Assembly: GCA_964461295.1 (NCBI GenBank)
Contig: CAYWTX010000541.1
Location: 1 to 16,524 of the forward strand
Length of the DNA stretch: 16,524 nt
Reading direction: 5' to 3'
Origin: CAYWTX01 sp964461295
Lineage (GTDB): Bacteria > Planctomycetota > Phycisphaerae > SM23-33
Shown: piece by piece, positions 9,326 to 16,408 of the stretch
How the letters are laid out: each line of letters opens with the position of its first letter
How positions within the stretch are numbered: the first letter of the stretch is position 1
Made by a program: the position numbers and the translations under genes
The notes under the pieces: model-generated
What the model was told of the DNA's origin: nothing
Database searches by the model: none
What the model saw: only the letters and a program-made list of their open reading frames with translations

Positions 9326-9430
9326 CTACTTGTTCACGTGCAACAGGCAATGCGCGACGTTCTTCTGTTCCTGGACCAACCAGCGTATTGGCTTGTTCAG
9401 GAACCGCTCGTACTTCGCCGGATCGCTCAT
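9326..9430 (-). CDS. Doubtful small ORF, 34 residues
   Basis: ATG at 9430, with GGAG 6 nt upstream, opens a 34-codon frame ending at TAG. It reads MSDPAKYERFLNKPIRW followed by LVQEQKNVAHCLLHVNK. The peptide is mixed polar and hydrophobic with a balanced composition rather than the Arg/Pro/Ala-rich look of shadow frames. It has no recognisable family, signal peptide or membrane helix. It would be the first gene of a unit with the methyltransferase, separated by a hairpin. It might be the remnant of a longer gene. Confidence 0.3.
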   Translation of the reverse strand: MSDPAKYERFLNKPIRWLVQEQKNVAHCLLHVNK

Positions 9431-9629
9431 CTTCCGCTCCGCGTAGTCGCCCCTTCCACGGGTATCAACCCGCCATGGACGGCTCCGTGTCGCGCCGTCG
9501 GCTTGTGCAGAAACCAGGTCCGTCAGGCGGCGTTACACCGTGAGGTAGCACAGCATGGGGCCGGCGGCGTTGCGGCCGCGCCCGGTTCGACATGCAGACG
9601 CATGACTTCTCACCAGTCGGAGGCAACCC
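9431..9629. other. Intergenic region, upstream of the lyase-like gene
   Basis: No gene is supported here. The stretch is GC-rich, with a NotI-like GCGGCCGC inside GTTGCGGCCGCGCCCGG near 9570. GGAGG at 9619-9623 is the ribosome binding site of the lyase-like gene. No convincing promoter was seen. Confidence 0.5.
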
Positions 9630-12029
9630 ATGGCGCGCGCGGTGATCGTGGCTCTGGTCGCGGCGGTGTCGGCGGCGGGCGCGGCAGAGGTGTCGAAGGT
9701 CGAGCACCCGTTCCTGTTGTGGACGAAGCAGGACCTGGCCGCGCTGCGGGAGAAGGTGAAGACCGAGCCGTGGGCGAAGGCGGCCTACGAGGCGATACCG
9801 GCCGGGCGCGGGAGTTGCGAGGAAATGCGGAACCTGTTCCGCTACGCCGTGACGGGCGACCGGCAGGCCGGCGACGCCGAGAAGAAGAAGCTCCTGGGCG
9901 TGATCGATTCGCCCCACCCTCTCGGCGCGGCGATGGAGTTCCGCGTCCTGGCGTACGACCTGCTCTACGACGAGTTGTCGGCCCAGCAGCGGGCGGCCAT
10001 CGAGACGAAGTTCCGCGAATACATTCGCTATGCCATCAAGCCTGGCGGGACGTACGACGCGAACGTCTACAACAACGCGCTGAACTACGCCCGCTACGAC
10101 GGCGAGAACGGCAAGTACACTCGCACCAACTGGCTGCCGAACATCATCTTCCCCTGGAAGCTCAGCGCGAACCTGATGGCCGCCGCCCTGCGGGACGAGG
10201 ACCTGATCCGCCGGACCTGGGCGACGCACGGCAGCATCCGGTGGTACCTCGACGAGTACCTCGGCGACATGGGCTTCTACGAGGAGGAGTTCAGCAAGAT
10301 GGGCTCGACTCCGGGCGCCCTGCTGATGTGCTGCACCGCCCTGCGGAACCTGGGGCTGGAGGAGCTGGGCTTCGGCCACAAGGGCGCCGGCGGCGCGACC
10401 GTCCGCGGCCACATCGCCAGCGTGATCCACATGACGTTCCCGGGCGTCGACACGGGAACCGACCGCTGGCGATTCGAGCGGATGAGCGCGGGCGACGTGC
10501 GCCCGTGGCTGCCGTTCCAGCACGCCACCGTGGAGGGCTACTTCGCCAACGGCGAGGGGGGCGACAAGATGTGGCAGGCCCCCGGCGCCTGGGGCGGCAC
10601 GAAACGCGGCAAGGAGGCTCAGTGGGACGGCTACTCGAACTTCACGCCCAAGATGAACACCCGCCTGTGGTTGGAGTGGGGCCATCGCCTCTGGCCCGAC
10701 GCGGGGTTGGACTGGTTCCTTGCGCGGATGCGCGCCCCCGACGAGAAGGTCTACACGCCGACGCTCTACTTTGGCATCGACCCCATCGATCCCGACAAGA
10801 CCAAGCCCCCGCCGATCCGGTCGCAGGTCTACCCGGACCGCGGGTTCGCGATGCTTCGCGCCCAGGAGGGCCCCGGGCATTGGACGAGCCCCGCGCCGGC
10901 GGTCTGCCTGCGCCTGACGGCGCCCTACGCCCACCATGTCAACGACCAGCTCGTCCTGTGCGGGTTCTACGCGTTCAATCGGCCGATCTACCAGAATCCC
11001 AAGTCGGACCCGGGGTACGCGTTCAAGTTCAGCCGGTCCATCCGCAGCCACGCGGGGGTGATGATCGACGGGCACGTCAGGAAGGACGACTGGGGCAAGA
11101 CCGGCAGCGTCGAGCCGTCCTTCACCGATGACTGCGTGACGCGGCAGGACTTCAGCGAGGACGTGAAGTTCGTCGCGGCCCGCACGCGGAAGCGGTATCC
11201 GGGCGTGGACGAAACGCGCGCCCTGATGCTCACGCGGGAGTACCTGCTGGACGTCTCCACCGCCCGCGGCGACGTGAAACACTCCTACGTCTGGCTGGTC
11301 CACAGCTACGGCAAGGCGGCGCCGGACGAGCCGGCCCGGTGGAAGCCGTCGGACGATCTGGGCGAACTGGTGAAGGAACTGACCGCCGTGCGCACGCTCG
11401 ACACAGCCGGTCGGCCGTGGTCGGTCACGGTCCGCCAGGCGCCGCCGGAGCAGCAGCCGGAGAACACGCCGCTGGGCGCGAAGTGGTGGGCGCGGAAGGT
11501 GGGCGTGCGCGTCCACATGCTCGGCCAGGATGGCGCCAAGGCCCACGTGGCGGCGCCGCCCGTGCCGGCGCCATCGACCGGCAAGCCGCCCGAGAAGACG
11601 CCGGTGGACGGCGTGACCGTCGCGTCCTCGCTGTGGGCGCCGTCGGCGACCTTCGCCGCCCTGCACGAACCGTTCGAGGCAGAGCCCAAGGTGGCCTCGT
11701 TCCAGCGGGTGGCGCAGACGCCGGATGCCCTGGCCGTCCGCGTGACAGGCGCCAAGGGCAGCGGAATCGACGACCGGCTGATGGTCCGTGTCGGCGACAA
11801 GGCGGGCGAACCGGCAACCCTGAACGACGCCGGAGAGAGCTTCACTTTCGCCGGCCACGCCTTCCTTCGCGTTGCCGCGGACAAGGTCGTCGTTCGCGGG
11901 GACATGCGGGCGATGGCCGTCCGGGTCGGCGGCGCCTCGCCCAGGTTGGTCGTCAACGGCCAGGAGCTTCGGGGTCAACTGTCCGACGGCCTGTTGACGT
12001 GGGCGCGGAACCCGACGGGCGTTCGGTAA
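9630..12029 (+). CDS. Exported heparinase II/III-like (alginate-lyase-like) protein
   Basis: The 799-residue protein starts with a signal peptide (MARAVIVALVAAVSAAGAA). The mature part opens with HPFLLWTKQDLAALREKVKT (26-45), the usual entry to the (alpha/alpha) toroid of alginate-lyase and heparinase II/III-type polysaccharide lyases. EFRVLAYDLLYDELSAQQRA (103-121) and NVYNNALNYARYD (145-157) follow. A beta-rich part comes next, with GFAMLRAQEG, YAHHVNDQLVLCGFYAFNRP (433-452) and SHAGVMIDG (473-481), in the places where heparinase II/III proteins have their GHxHxD and HNT blocks. The match there is loose. About residues 635-660 form a Pro/Ala-rich linker to a C-terminal beta domain. It likely acts on an acidic polysaccharide outside the cytoplasm. 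GGAGG is 6 nt before the ATG. No SusC/D-like or sulfatase gene is next to it. Confidence 0.7.
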   Translation: MARAVIVALVAAVSAAGAAEVSKVEHPFLLWTKQDLAALREKVKTEPWAKAAYEAIPAGRGSCEEMRNLFRYAVTGDRQAGDAEKKKLLGVIDSPHPLGAAMEFRVLAYDLLYDELSAQQRAAIETKFREYIRYAIKPGGTYDANVYNNALNYARYDGENGKYTRTNWLPNIIFPWKLSANLMAAALRDEDLIRRTWATHGSIRWYLDEYLGDMGFYEEEFSKMGSTPGALLMCCTALRNLGLEELGFGHKGAGGATVRGHIASVIHMTFPGVDTGTDRWRFERMSAGDVRPWLPFQHATVEGYFANGEGGDKMWQAPGAWGGTKRGKEAQWDGYSNFTPKMNTRLWLEWGHRLWPDAGLDWFLARMRAPDEKVYTPTLYFGIDPIDPDKTKPPPIRSQVYPDRGFAMLRAQEGPGHWTSPAPAVCLRLTAPYAHHVNDQLVLCGFYAFNRPIYQNPKSDPGYAFKFSRSIRSHAGVMIDGHVRKDDWGKTGSVEPSFTDDCVTRQDFSEDVKFVAARTRKRYPGVDETRALMLTREYLLDVSTARGDVKHSYVWLVHSYGKAAPDEPARWKPSDDLGELVKELTAVRTLDTAGRPWSVTVRQAPPEQQPENTPLGAKWWARKVGVRVHMLGQDGAKAHVAAPPVPAPSTGKPPEKTPVDGVTVASSLWAPSATFAALHEPFEAEPKVASFQRVAQTPDALAVRVTGAKGSGIDDRLMVRVGDKAGEPATLNDAGESFTFAGHAFLRVAADKVVVRGDMRAMAVRVGGASPRLVVNGQELRGQLSDGLLTWARNPTGVR

Positions 12030-12078
12030 CGGATCCATGTGCCCGTAGCACCTTCGGCGTCGATTCCGCCGTGACCCG

Positions 12079-12170
12079 TTGCGGCCGGGGAGTCACTTGC
12101 GGCCGGGGAGTCACTTGCGGCCGGCGCGTGCCGTTGCGGCCGGGGAGTCACTTGCGGCCGGCGCGTGCCA
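12079..12170. repeat. Five-unit GC-rich tandem repeat (A-A-B-A-B)
   Basis: Two related units alternate. A is the 18-mer TTGCGGCCGGGGAGTCAC (12079-12096, 12097-12114, 12134-12151). B is the 19-mer TTGCGGCCGGCGCGTGCC plus one base (12115-12133, 12152-12170). The 37-nt A-B pair at 12097-12133 is repeated at 12134-12170 with only the last base changed. All units share TTGCGGCCGG. It begins 50 nt after the lyase-like stop. Confidence 0.95.
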
Positions 12171-12238
12171 TCTGGGGGCGGGCCGCGACGTCGGGGGCAG
12201 AGGTTGTGAAGGAATCGCCGAAGCAACTCCATCCCTCT

Positions 12239-12323
12239 TCGCCCGGAAGGGGCGATCAGGATTTGGCCGGGGGCGTAAGCCCCCGGTGGATAATGGATTA
12301 GGCGAGAAGCCCGGAAGGGGCGA
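12239..12323. repeat. Composite palindromic intergenic repeat
   Basis: Two identical 15-mers, GCCCGGAAGGGGCGA at 12241-12255 and 12309-12323, flank a perfect hairpin at 12267-12286 (CCGGGGGC, GTAA loop, GCCCCCGG). The first 15-mer with its left neighbour also forms a 6-bp stem (TCGCCC / GGGCGA). The arrangement (two weak outer hairpins in direct repeat around a strong inner one) resembles dispersed intergenic elements I recall from Planctomycetes and related genomes. That link is from memory, not from a search. Confidence 0.8.
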
Positions 12324-12460
12324 CAGAAAGCCTCCAGCGTGGACCAGGCCGCGAACTCCGATTCCTCCACAACCTCTCAACCGCCCCCGGGCCGCGCCCC
12401 GCCCTCCACTCCCCCGGCCGAACCGGTCTAGAAACGCTGCCAAGGGGGCGCAGCCGCACG

Positions 12461-12771
12461 ATCTCCTCCGATGGCGACCCTAGCACCCCCGCCCCGTCCG
12501 AAGCGATCCTGGCCGGCAGGATTGCGGCCAGCGGTAGCGCCCTCTCCGTCGCCCGCCTGAACGCGAGCCACGGCAGTCTGGGCGCGGACGCGACGTCCAC
12601 CCCGCAGTACGTCAGGGACATCCGGTAGATCGACGCACCCGTGTGCCGCGACGCCGACTTGAGCGGCGACGGCGACGCGACCGGCGCGGCCGACGAGCCC
12701 ATCTGCCACGCCAACGACGCCAACCTCAACGTCACGGCCCTGATCGACGCCGCCGATGGCAGCCAATCGCT
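12461..12771 (+). pseudogene. Decayed coding remnant with Asp/Asn-rich loops
   Basis: In one plus-strand frame nearly every codon ends in G or C, as in the real genes here. The frame lacks a start and is cut by TAG at 12626-12628. Before the stop it reads EAILAGRIAASGSALSVARL and on to STPQYVRDIR. After it comes DADLSGDGDATGAADEP and then NDANLNVTALIDAADG. The DxDxSGDGDxTG loop resembles calcium-binding dockerin/EF-hand loops that end many exported planctomycetal proteins. No frame can be extended into a full protein. It may be the dying tail of an exported protein. It ends against the stop of the convergent iron-sulfur gene. Confidence 0.4.
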
Positions 12772-13695
12772 TCACGTGCGATCTTCTCCTGGTTCAGCCA
12801 TGGTCCACGGCTTGCCTTTCCGGAAGGGTCGGCGGAACTTGTTGGCGAGCTTGTCCTGCGTCTCAAGATGATCCATGCAGGAGCGGATGCAACCCCGGCC
12901 GGCACAGACGCTGCGGGCGTACTCGTAGACGGGCTTGAGTTCGCCGTGAAACGGCCGGCACCGGTCGCCGCCGCCCAAGCCGTGGTAGCAGCGGGCCACG
13001 TCGAGCTTCGAAAACTCCAGTTCGCGCCCGGCCACGGTCACCTTGACGCTCTCGGTGCGAGACAGGGCGTCGCCCGGACAGTCGCGCACGCAGCTCATGC
13101 AACGGTCGCACAGCGGCGGGCCGGCGTAGAGCGGATCGGGCTCCAGTTCGGCGTCGGTCAGCACGACGCCCAGACGCTGGCGCGGGCCGAACTGGGGCGT
13201 CAGGAAGATCCGTCCCCAGCCGATCTCGCCAAGGCCCGCGAGGTAGGCCGCGATGCGGAAGTGCACCCACACGTCGGGCGCAGCCTTGCCGGGCGCCACC
13301 GCGCTGCTCCACTCGGGGCGAGGCTGTCCGCCGGGGCCGGGCTGCCGCGTGTGCAGATCGGTGTTGCTCCAATGGTCGATGTTCGGGATCGGCACGGCCT
13401 CGTGGCCGCGGTCCTCCATCCACCGGCAGAAGTTCCACATGACCATCGGCATGCGGACCCAGTTCTGCCCGGCGTAGCCCATCGTGTTGTAGCCGATGAA
13501 GTGCGTGCCTTCCTCCGCCCCGCGCAGGCAGCCGCGCAGAATGCGGAAGCCCAGCACGATGACCGACCGGGCGTCGGGGAAGATCTGCCGCGGGTCGAGC
13601 TGAATCGGCGCGCCCTCGAACCGCTCGATCGGCGCGATGCCGCACAGGTCGGCCCCGCAGAGGATGGCTTGCTCTTTGACGGATTGACTGTTCAT
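12772..13695 (-). CDS. QueG/reductive-dehalogenase-like double [4Fe-4S] protein
   Basis: The 307-residue protein belongs to the family of epoxyqueuosine-reductase-like and reductive-dehalogenase-like ferredoxins. The N-terminal domain has CGADLCGIAPIERFEGAP (13-30) and DPRQIFPDARSVIVLGF (34-50). AGLGEIGWGRIFLTPQFGPR (153-172) then LGVVLTDAEL is the typical block before the clusters. Cluster one ligands are C196, C199, C202 and C206 (CDRCMSCVRDCP). Further Cys at 236, 246, 264, 269 and 273 (CAGRGCIRSC) probably serve a second cluster in a non-standard spacing. The role is probably redox; whether cobalamin is bound cannot be seen. QueG itself is longer, so I do not call it queG. The ATG at 13695 overlaps the stop of the PQQ-like gene (ATGA) and gives the standard N-terminus; longer in-frame starts are disfavoured. 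Confidence 0.82.
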   Translation of the reverse strand: MNSQSVKEQAILCGADLCGIAPIERFEGAPIQLDPRQIFPDARSVIVLGFRILRGCLRGAEEGTHFIGYNTMGYAGQNWVRMPMVMWNFCRWMEDRGHEAVPIPNIDHWSNTDLHTRQPGPGGQPRPEWSSAVAPGKAAPDVWVHFRIAAYLAGLGEIGWGRIFLTPQFGPRQRLGVVLTDAELEPDPLYAGPPLCDRCMSCVRDCPGDALSRTESVKVTVAGRELEFSKLDVARCYHGLGGGDRCRPFHGELKPVYEYARSVCAGRGCIRSCMDHLETQDKLANKFRRPFRKGKPWTMAEPGEDRT

Positions 13696-15125
13696 GGGGT
13701 CTTTCCCTTGACGGCTGGCGCCGGCAATGTAGCTGGTCGGGCTCCACGGAGGTCGTACACGGCCAGGAGGCTCTGTTGCCTCAGGAGCAACTTGCCTTGG
13801 GCGACCACCGGATGGGCGTACGCGGAGCGGGCGCTCACGGCCGGGACAAACGAACTGACGATCTCGAAGCCATGGTCCAAAGGTCTTGCCAGGGCGCACT
13901 TGGGGCCGTTCTGGAAAACGTAGAGCATGCCATCGGCCACACAGGCGGATGGGGCGGGCGGCGGCCAACCGCGCCCCTCGACCTCACGGCCCCACCTGTC
14001 TTCACCGCTGCGCAGGTCCAGGCTCGCCCACCACGCCTGCGTGATGTCCGTGTGGCGGTGCTTGACGCACAACACCTGCCTGCCCAGGACGATGGGCGGC
14101 TCATACCCCACGAGCGCCGGCATGGCGACGCGCGCCGGTTCCTCCTGACGAAGTTGCGGACGCTCCCAGAGGACCGCCGGCTCCTTGCCGTCCGCGGCCA
14201 GACGCAGCGCCCGCAACCCCGACTTGTACCCCACCAGCAGGATGCCGTCATGGTACACGGGCGTCATGCCGTGTCCGCCTTCCGGCTTGAGTTTCCAGAG
14301 CGTCTTCCCGGTGGCCAGATCCAGTGCGAGCAGAGCGCGAACAAGATGGGCGATGACCATCTTCCTGCCGCCATGCTCAACGTGGATCAGGGAGTTGTCG
14401 CCGGCGGAGTAGTTGCCTTCGCCCGGATCGGCCTTCCAGACCACCTTGCCGGTCTTCCTGTGAACGGCCACGACCGGAGCGCCCTGTTCGCCGGTGCTGC
14501 ACGCGTTGACGACCACCAGGTCGCCGGCGATCAGCGGCGACTCGTTGTAGCCCCACCCCAACCGGTCCTTCCCGCCGCCGTCACCCAGGTCGGCCCAGAT
14601 GTTCATCTTCCATCGTCGATCTCCGCTGCACGCGTCCAGGCAGTGCAAGTCGGCCGTGCCGCTCGCCACGTATACGCACCCATCGCTGTATCCGGGCGTG
14701 GCGCGCGGGCCCGGATGACCGCCGCGCGACTGGTCGGGGCCGTAGTCCTGTTTCCAGCGAAGCTCCCCATTCAGGCCGAAACAGAAGACGGTGCCCACCA
14801 TCTGGCCGTTGGCCTGCTTCCGTGAGCCGGTGACATAGACCGAATCGGCGGCGACCAGCGGCGCGCCGAAACCTACGCCCAACTTGCCGAACTTCCACAA
14901 CAGCTTCGGGCCGCCGTCGGGCCAACGGCTGGGCAGACCATTGTCAGCGAAGACCCCGTTGCGCAGCGGCCCGCGATAGCCGCCTGAGTCCGCGGCCGCC
15001 GGCGAGCCCGCCAGCGCGGCACCTGCCGGTCCGGCAAACAGGACCGGTGCCGTAGTTGCCAGAATCGCCCACCCAATCGCCAGTGCAGACATCACTCCAT
15101 AGGACACTTTGCGGTGCAGCGTCAT
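13692..15125 (-). CDS. Exported PQQ-like beta-propeller protein
   Basis: The 477-residue protein has a signal peptide (MTLHRKVSYGVMSALAIGWA, then ILATTAPVLFAGPAGA). The mature part starts GGYRGPLRNGVFADNGLPSR and GPKLLWKFG, the classic entry of PQQ-like/quinoprotein propellers. Repeating blades follow: GAPLVAADSVYVTGS, GELRWKQDYGP, TPGYSDGCVYVASGTADLHC, ESPLIAGDLVVVNAC, VVAVHRKTGKVVWKA, ALDLATGKTLWKLK, TPVYHDGILLVGYKSGLRAL, SLDLRSGEDRWGREV, LYVFQNG. Such proteins often lack bound PQQ, so enzymatic activity is uncertain. Role is probably envelope or periplasmic. The ATG at 15125 has AGGAG about 5 nt upstream and places the signal peptide at the start; an in-frame start at 15323 would add 66 Arg-rich residues and is rejected. 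Its start overlaps the stop of the 57-codon gene and its own stop overlaps the iron-sulfur gene. Confidence 0.87.
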   Translation of the reverse strand: MTLHRKVSYGVMSALAIGWAILATTAPVLFAGPAGAALAGSPAAADSGGYRGPLRNGVFADNGLPSRWPDGGPKLLWKFGKLGVGFGAPLVAADSVYVTGSRKQANGQMVGTVFCFGLNGELRWKQDYGPDQSRGGHPGPRATPGYSDGCVYVASGTADLHCLDACSGDRRWKMNIWADLGDGGGKDRLGWGYNESPLIAGDLVVVNACSTGEQGAPVVAVHRKTGKVVWKADPGEGNYSAGDNSLIHVEHGGRKMVIAHLVRALLALDLATGKTLWKLKPEGGHGMTPVYHDGILLVGYKSGLRALRLAADGKEPAVLWERPQLRQEEPARVAMPALVGYEPPIVLGRQVLCVKHRHTDITQAWWASLDLRSGEDRWGREVEGRGWPPPAPSACVADGMLYVFQNGPKCALARPLDHGFEIVSSFVPAVSARSAYAHPVVAQGKLLLRQQSLLAVYDLRGARPATLPAPAVKGKTP

Positions 15126-15295
15126 TTTGTCTCCTGTGCCGGCTCGAAGCAGTAAATCACGCCTTCGCCATTGGGCGCGTGGTAAAGCCGGGCGTTGCAC
15201 TGCGGCCAGTCGGCGCCGAGCCCAACTGCGCCATCGGCGGCGGCGAGGGCCGCGAGCCACGCCAAGACGGAACGTTTCTTCACGAATGTCTCCAT
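15122..15295 (-). CDS. Exported 57-residue protein, possible relic of a PQQ propeller
   Basis: ATG at 15295 follows a near-perfect Shine-Dalgarno, AGGAGGTG (15306-15299), that overlaps the TAG of the preceding gene. The product begins METFVKKRSVLAWLAALAAA, a good signal peptide with likely cleavage after GLGA, and continues DWPQCNARLYHAPNGEGV, IYCFEPAQETK. DWPQ is how mature PQQ-like propellers often begin (DWPQWRGP). The piece RLYHAPNGEGVIYCFEP resembles the last strand of such a propeller. So the gene looks like a propeller whose middle is missing, or a purpose-made small protein. Its TGA overlaps the ATG of the next gene (ATGA). Codons are GC3-rich. I recognise no named family. Confidence 0.7.
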   Translation of the reverse strand: METFVKKRSVLAWLAALAAADGAVGLGADWPQCNARLYHAPNGEGVIYCFEPAQETK

Positions 15296-15304
15296 CGCCA
15301 CCTC

Positions 15305-16408
15305 CTACGCCGGATACCCGCACGCCACCGACGACGACCCGAACACCACCTTGTCGCCACGCATATCCACCTCGCAGAGCTTCGAACTATACAGCGGCGA
15401 GCCGTCATCGTACTGGACCTCGCCCAGTAGCTTGCCGCTCGCAGTGCCGAACATCCTGCCGTTGCTCGTGTACACCACGTCGCCCTTGCGGCTGATGAAT
15501 GCCCAGCCCTTCGCCCGCCGAAGCGGGCCGCCCTGGATGACCCGCGTCGCCTTGGGCGGGCTGGCGGTGAGGTCGAATTCCACCAGGTCCGGACAATTGC
15601 CTTCCATGCCGACCCAGGCCTTCTTGCCGTCGGGAAAGAAACCGATTCCGTGATAGCTGGGGTATCTCTCCATGAGCGGACTGTCCGCCTTGCGTGCCTC
15701 CTGCGGCGCGTCCGGCCACAGTTGGCCCAGCTTCACCGGCTCACCCGGGTCATGGACTTTTCCGTCGGCAGGCTCGATGACGTACATGGGACACGGCAAC
15801 TTCGTCTTGGGGTCATTGATCCGACAATACACGTAGACGTACTTTTCCTGGGCATCGACCTGAATATGCGGCGGACTGCCCATGAGCCCGCCGGGCACGA
15901 TGATCTCCCGGACGATCTCAAACGTTCGCGTGTCGATCACATGCATGCCCGGCGCCTTCCCCGCCACCTGGCGTTTGAACGGCGCATACAGGAACTTGCC
16001 GCCGCTTCCCATCGCAAGATGGTGCTCGTACCGGGCGGGGAAGAGCTTCTTGACCTTGGCGTCGGCCGCGTCGAGCGCGCAGGCGCTCTTGCCGCCGAAC
16101 CAGTCGACGGGTAGGAAGACGGTTGAACCGTCGGGCGTCACCTGGACGCGCCCGACACCGGGGACCTCCTTCTCGTAGACCACCTTCCCGTCGCCCAGGT
16201 CCACGCAGATGAGATGGCAGACCCCCTTGTCGCCGCAACTCACGTAGCAGCGGTTGGTGGCCGCGCAGACCGTCGCCCCGCGTACGCCGGGACCGTTGCC
16301 ATGTCCGATCCTCGCCAGCAGTGGGGTCTCGATCTGGCGGGCGATGGTCCATCGCCCGTCCTTCAACCCCGCGTCGATGTCCACGTGAGCGACATTTTTT
16401 TCTGGCAC
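15305..16408 (-). CDS. Beta-propeller (YVTN/quinoprotein-like) protein, 5' end uncertain
   Basis: The visible 367 residues form repeated four-strand blades: HLICVDLGDGKVVYEKEVPG, VQVTPDGSTVFLPVDW, MGSGGKFLYAPFKRQVAG, MHVIDTRTFEIVREIIVPGG, IQVDAQEKYVYVYCR, IGFFPDGKKAWVGMEG, LVEFDLTASPPKATRVI, FISRKGDVVYTSNGRMFG. It ends CEVDMRGDKVVFGSSS and VACGYPA. The fold is clear, the function is not; a sensor, scaffold or lactonase-like role are all possible. The frame is closed by TGA at 16414-16412. The only start just after it is GTG 16408, with no Shine-Dalgarno and no signal peptide. A run of seven A's at 16392-16398 lies beside it. One more A would join this frame to another that is open to the window edge. 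The next gene starts 9 nt after the stop. Confidence 0.75.
   Translation of the reverse strand: MPEKNVAHVDIDAGLKDGRWTIARQIETPLLARIGHGNGPGVRGATVCAATNRCYVSCGDKGVCHLICVDLGDGKVVYEKEVPGVGRVQVTPDGSTVFLPVDWFGGKSACALDAADAKVKKLFPARYEHHLAMGSGGKFLYAPFKRQVAGKAPGMHVIDTRTFEIVREIIVPGGLMGSPPHIQVDAQEKYVYVYCRINDPKTKLPCPMYVIEPADGKVHDPGEPVKLGQLWPDAPQEARKADSPLMERYPSYHGIGFFPDGKKAWVGMEGNCPDLVEFDLTASPPKATRVIQGGPLRRAKGWAFISRKGDVVYTSNGRMFGTASGKLLGEVQYDDGSPLYSSKLCEVDMRGDKVVFGSSSVACGYPA

Noticed and set aside
9465..12038. 857-codon minus-strand open frame opposite the lyase-like gene
   Set aside because: Arg/His/Val-rich shadow translation. The plus strand has a signal peptide, a Shine-Dalgarno and family-like blocks.
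12079..12170. Tandem repeat as a CRISPR array
   Set aside because: Units are 18-19 nt and abut without spacers, and no cas genes are present.
12772..13695. Calling the iron-sulfur protein queG
   Set aside because: It is shorter than QueG and the second set of Cys is spaced differently (C236, C246, C264, C269, C273). Only family-level similarity is supported.
12643..13923. 426-codon plus-strand open frame opposite the iron-sulfur gene
   Set aside because: It has the low-complexity Arg/Ala/His look of an antisense frame. The minus strand encodes the Cys clusters. It only partly overlaps the remnant at 12461-12771, which is in another frame.
13696..13968. Upstream extension of the iron-sulfur gene to 13968
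   Set aside because: The extra residues are Arg/Pro-rich and overlap the coding end of the PQQ-like gene. The start at 13695 gives the family N-terminus and an ATGA overlap.
13776..14825. 349-codon plus-strand open frame opposite the PQQ-like gene
   Set aside because: No recognisable motifs; the opposite strand has clear propeller blades.
15126..15323. Upstream extension of the PQQ-like gene to 15323
   Set aside because: It would add an Arg-rich segment before a clear signal peptide and run through the 57-codon gene in another frame. The ATG at 15125 has its own Shine-Dalgarno.
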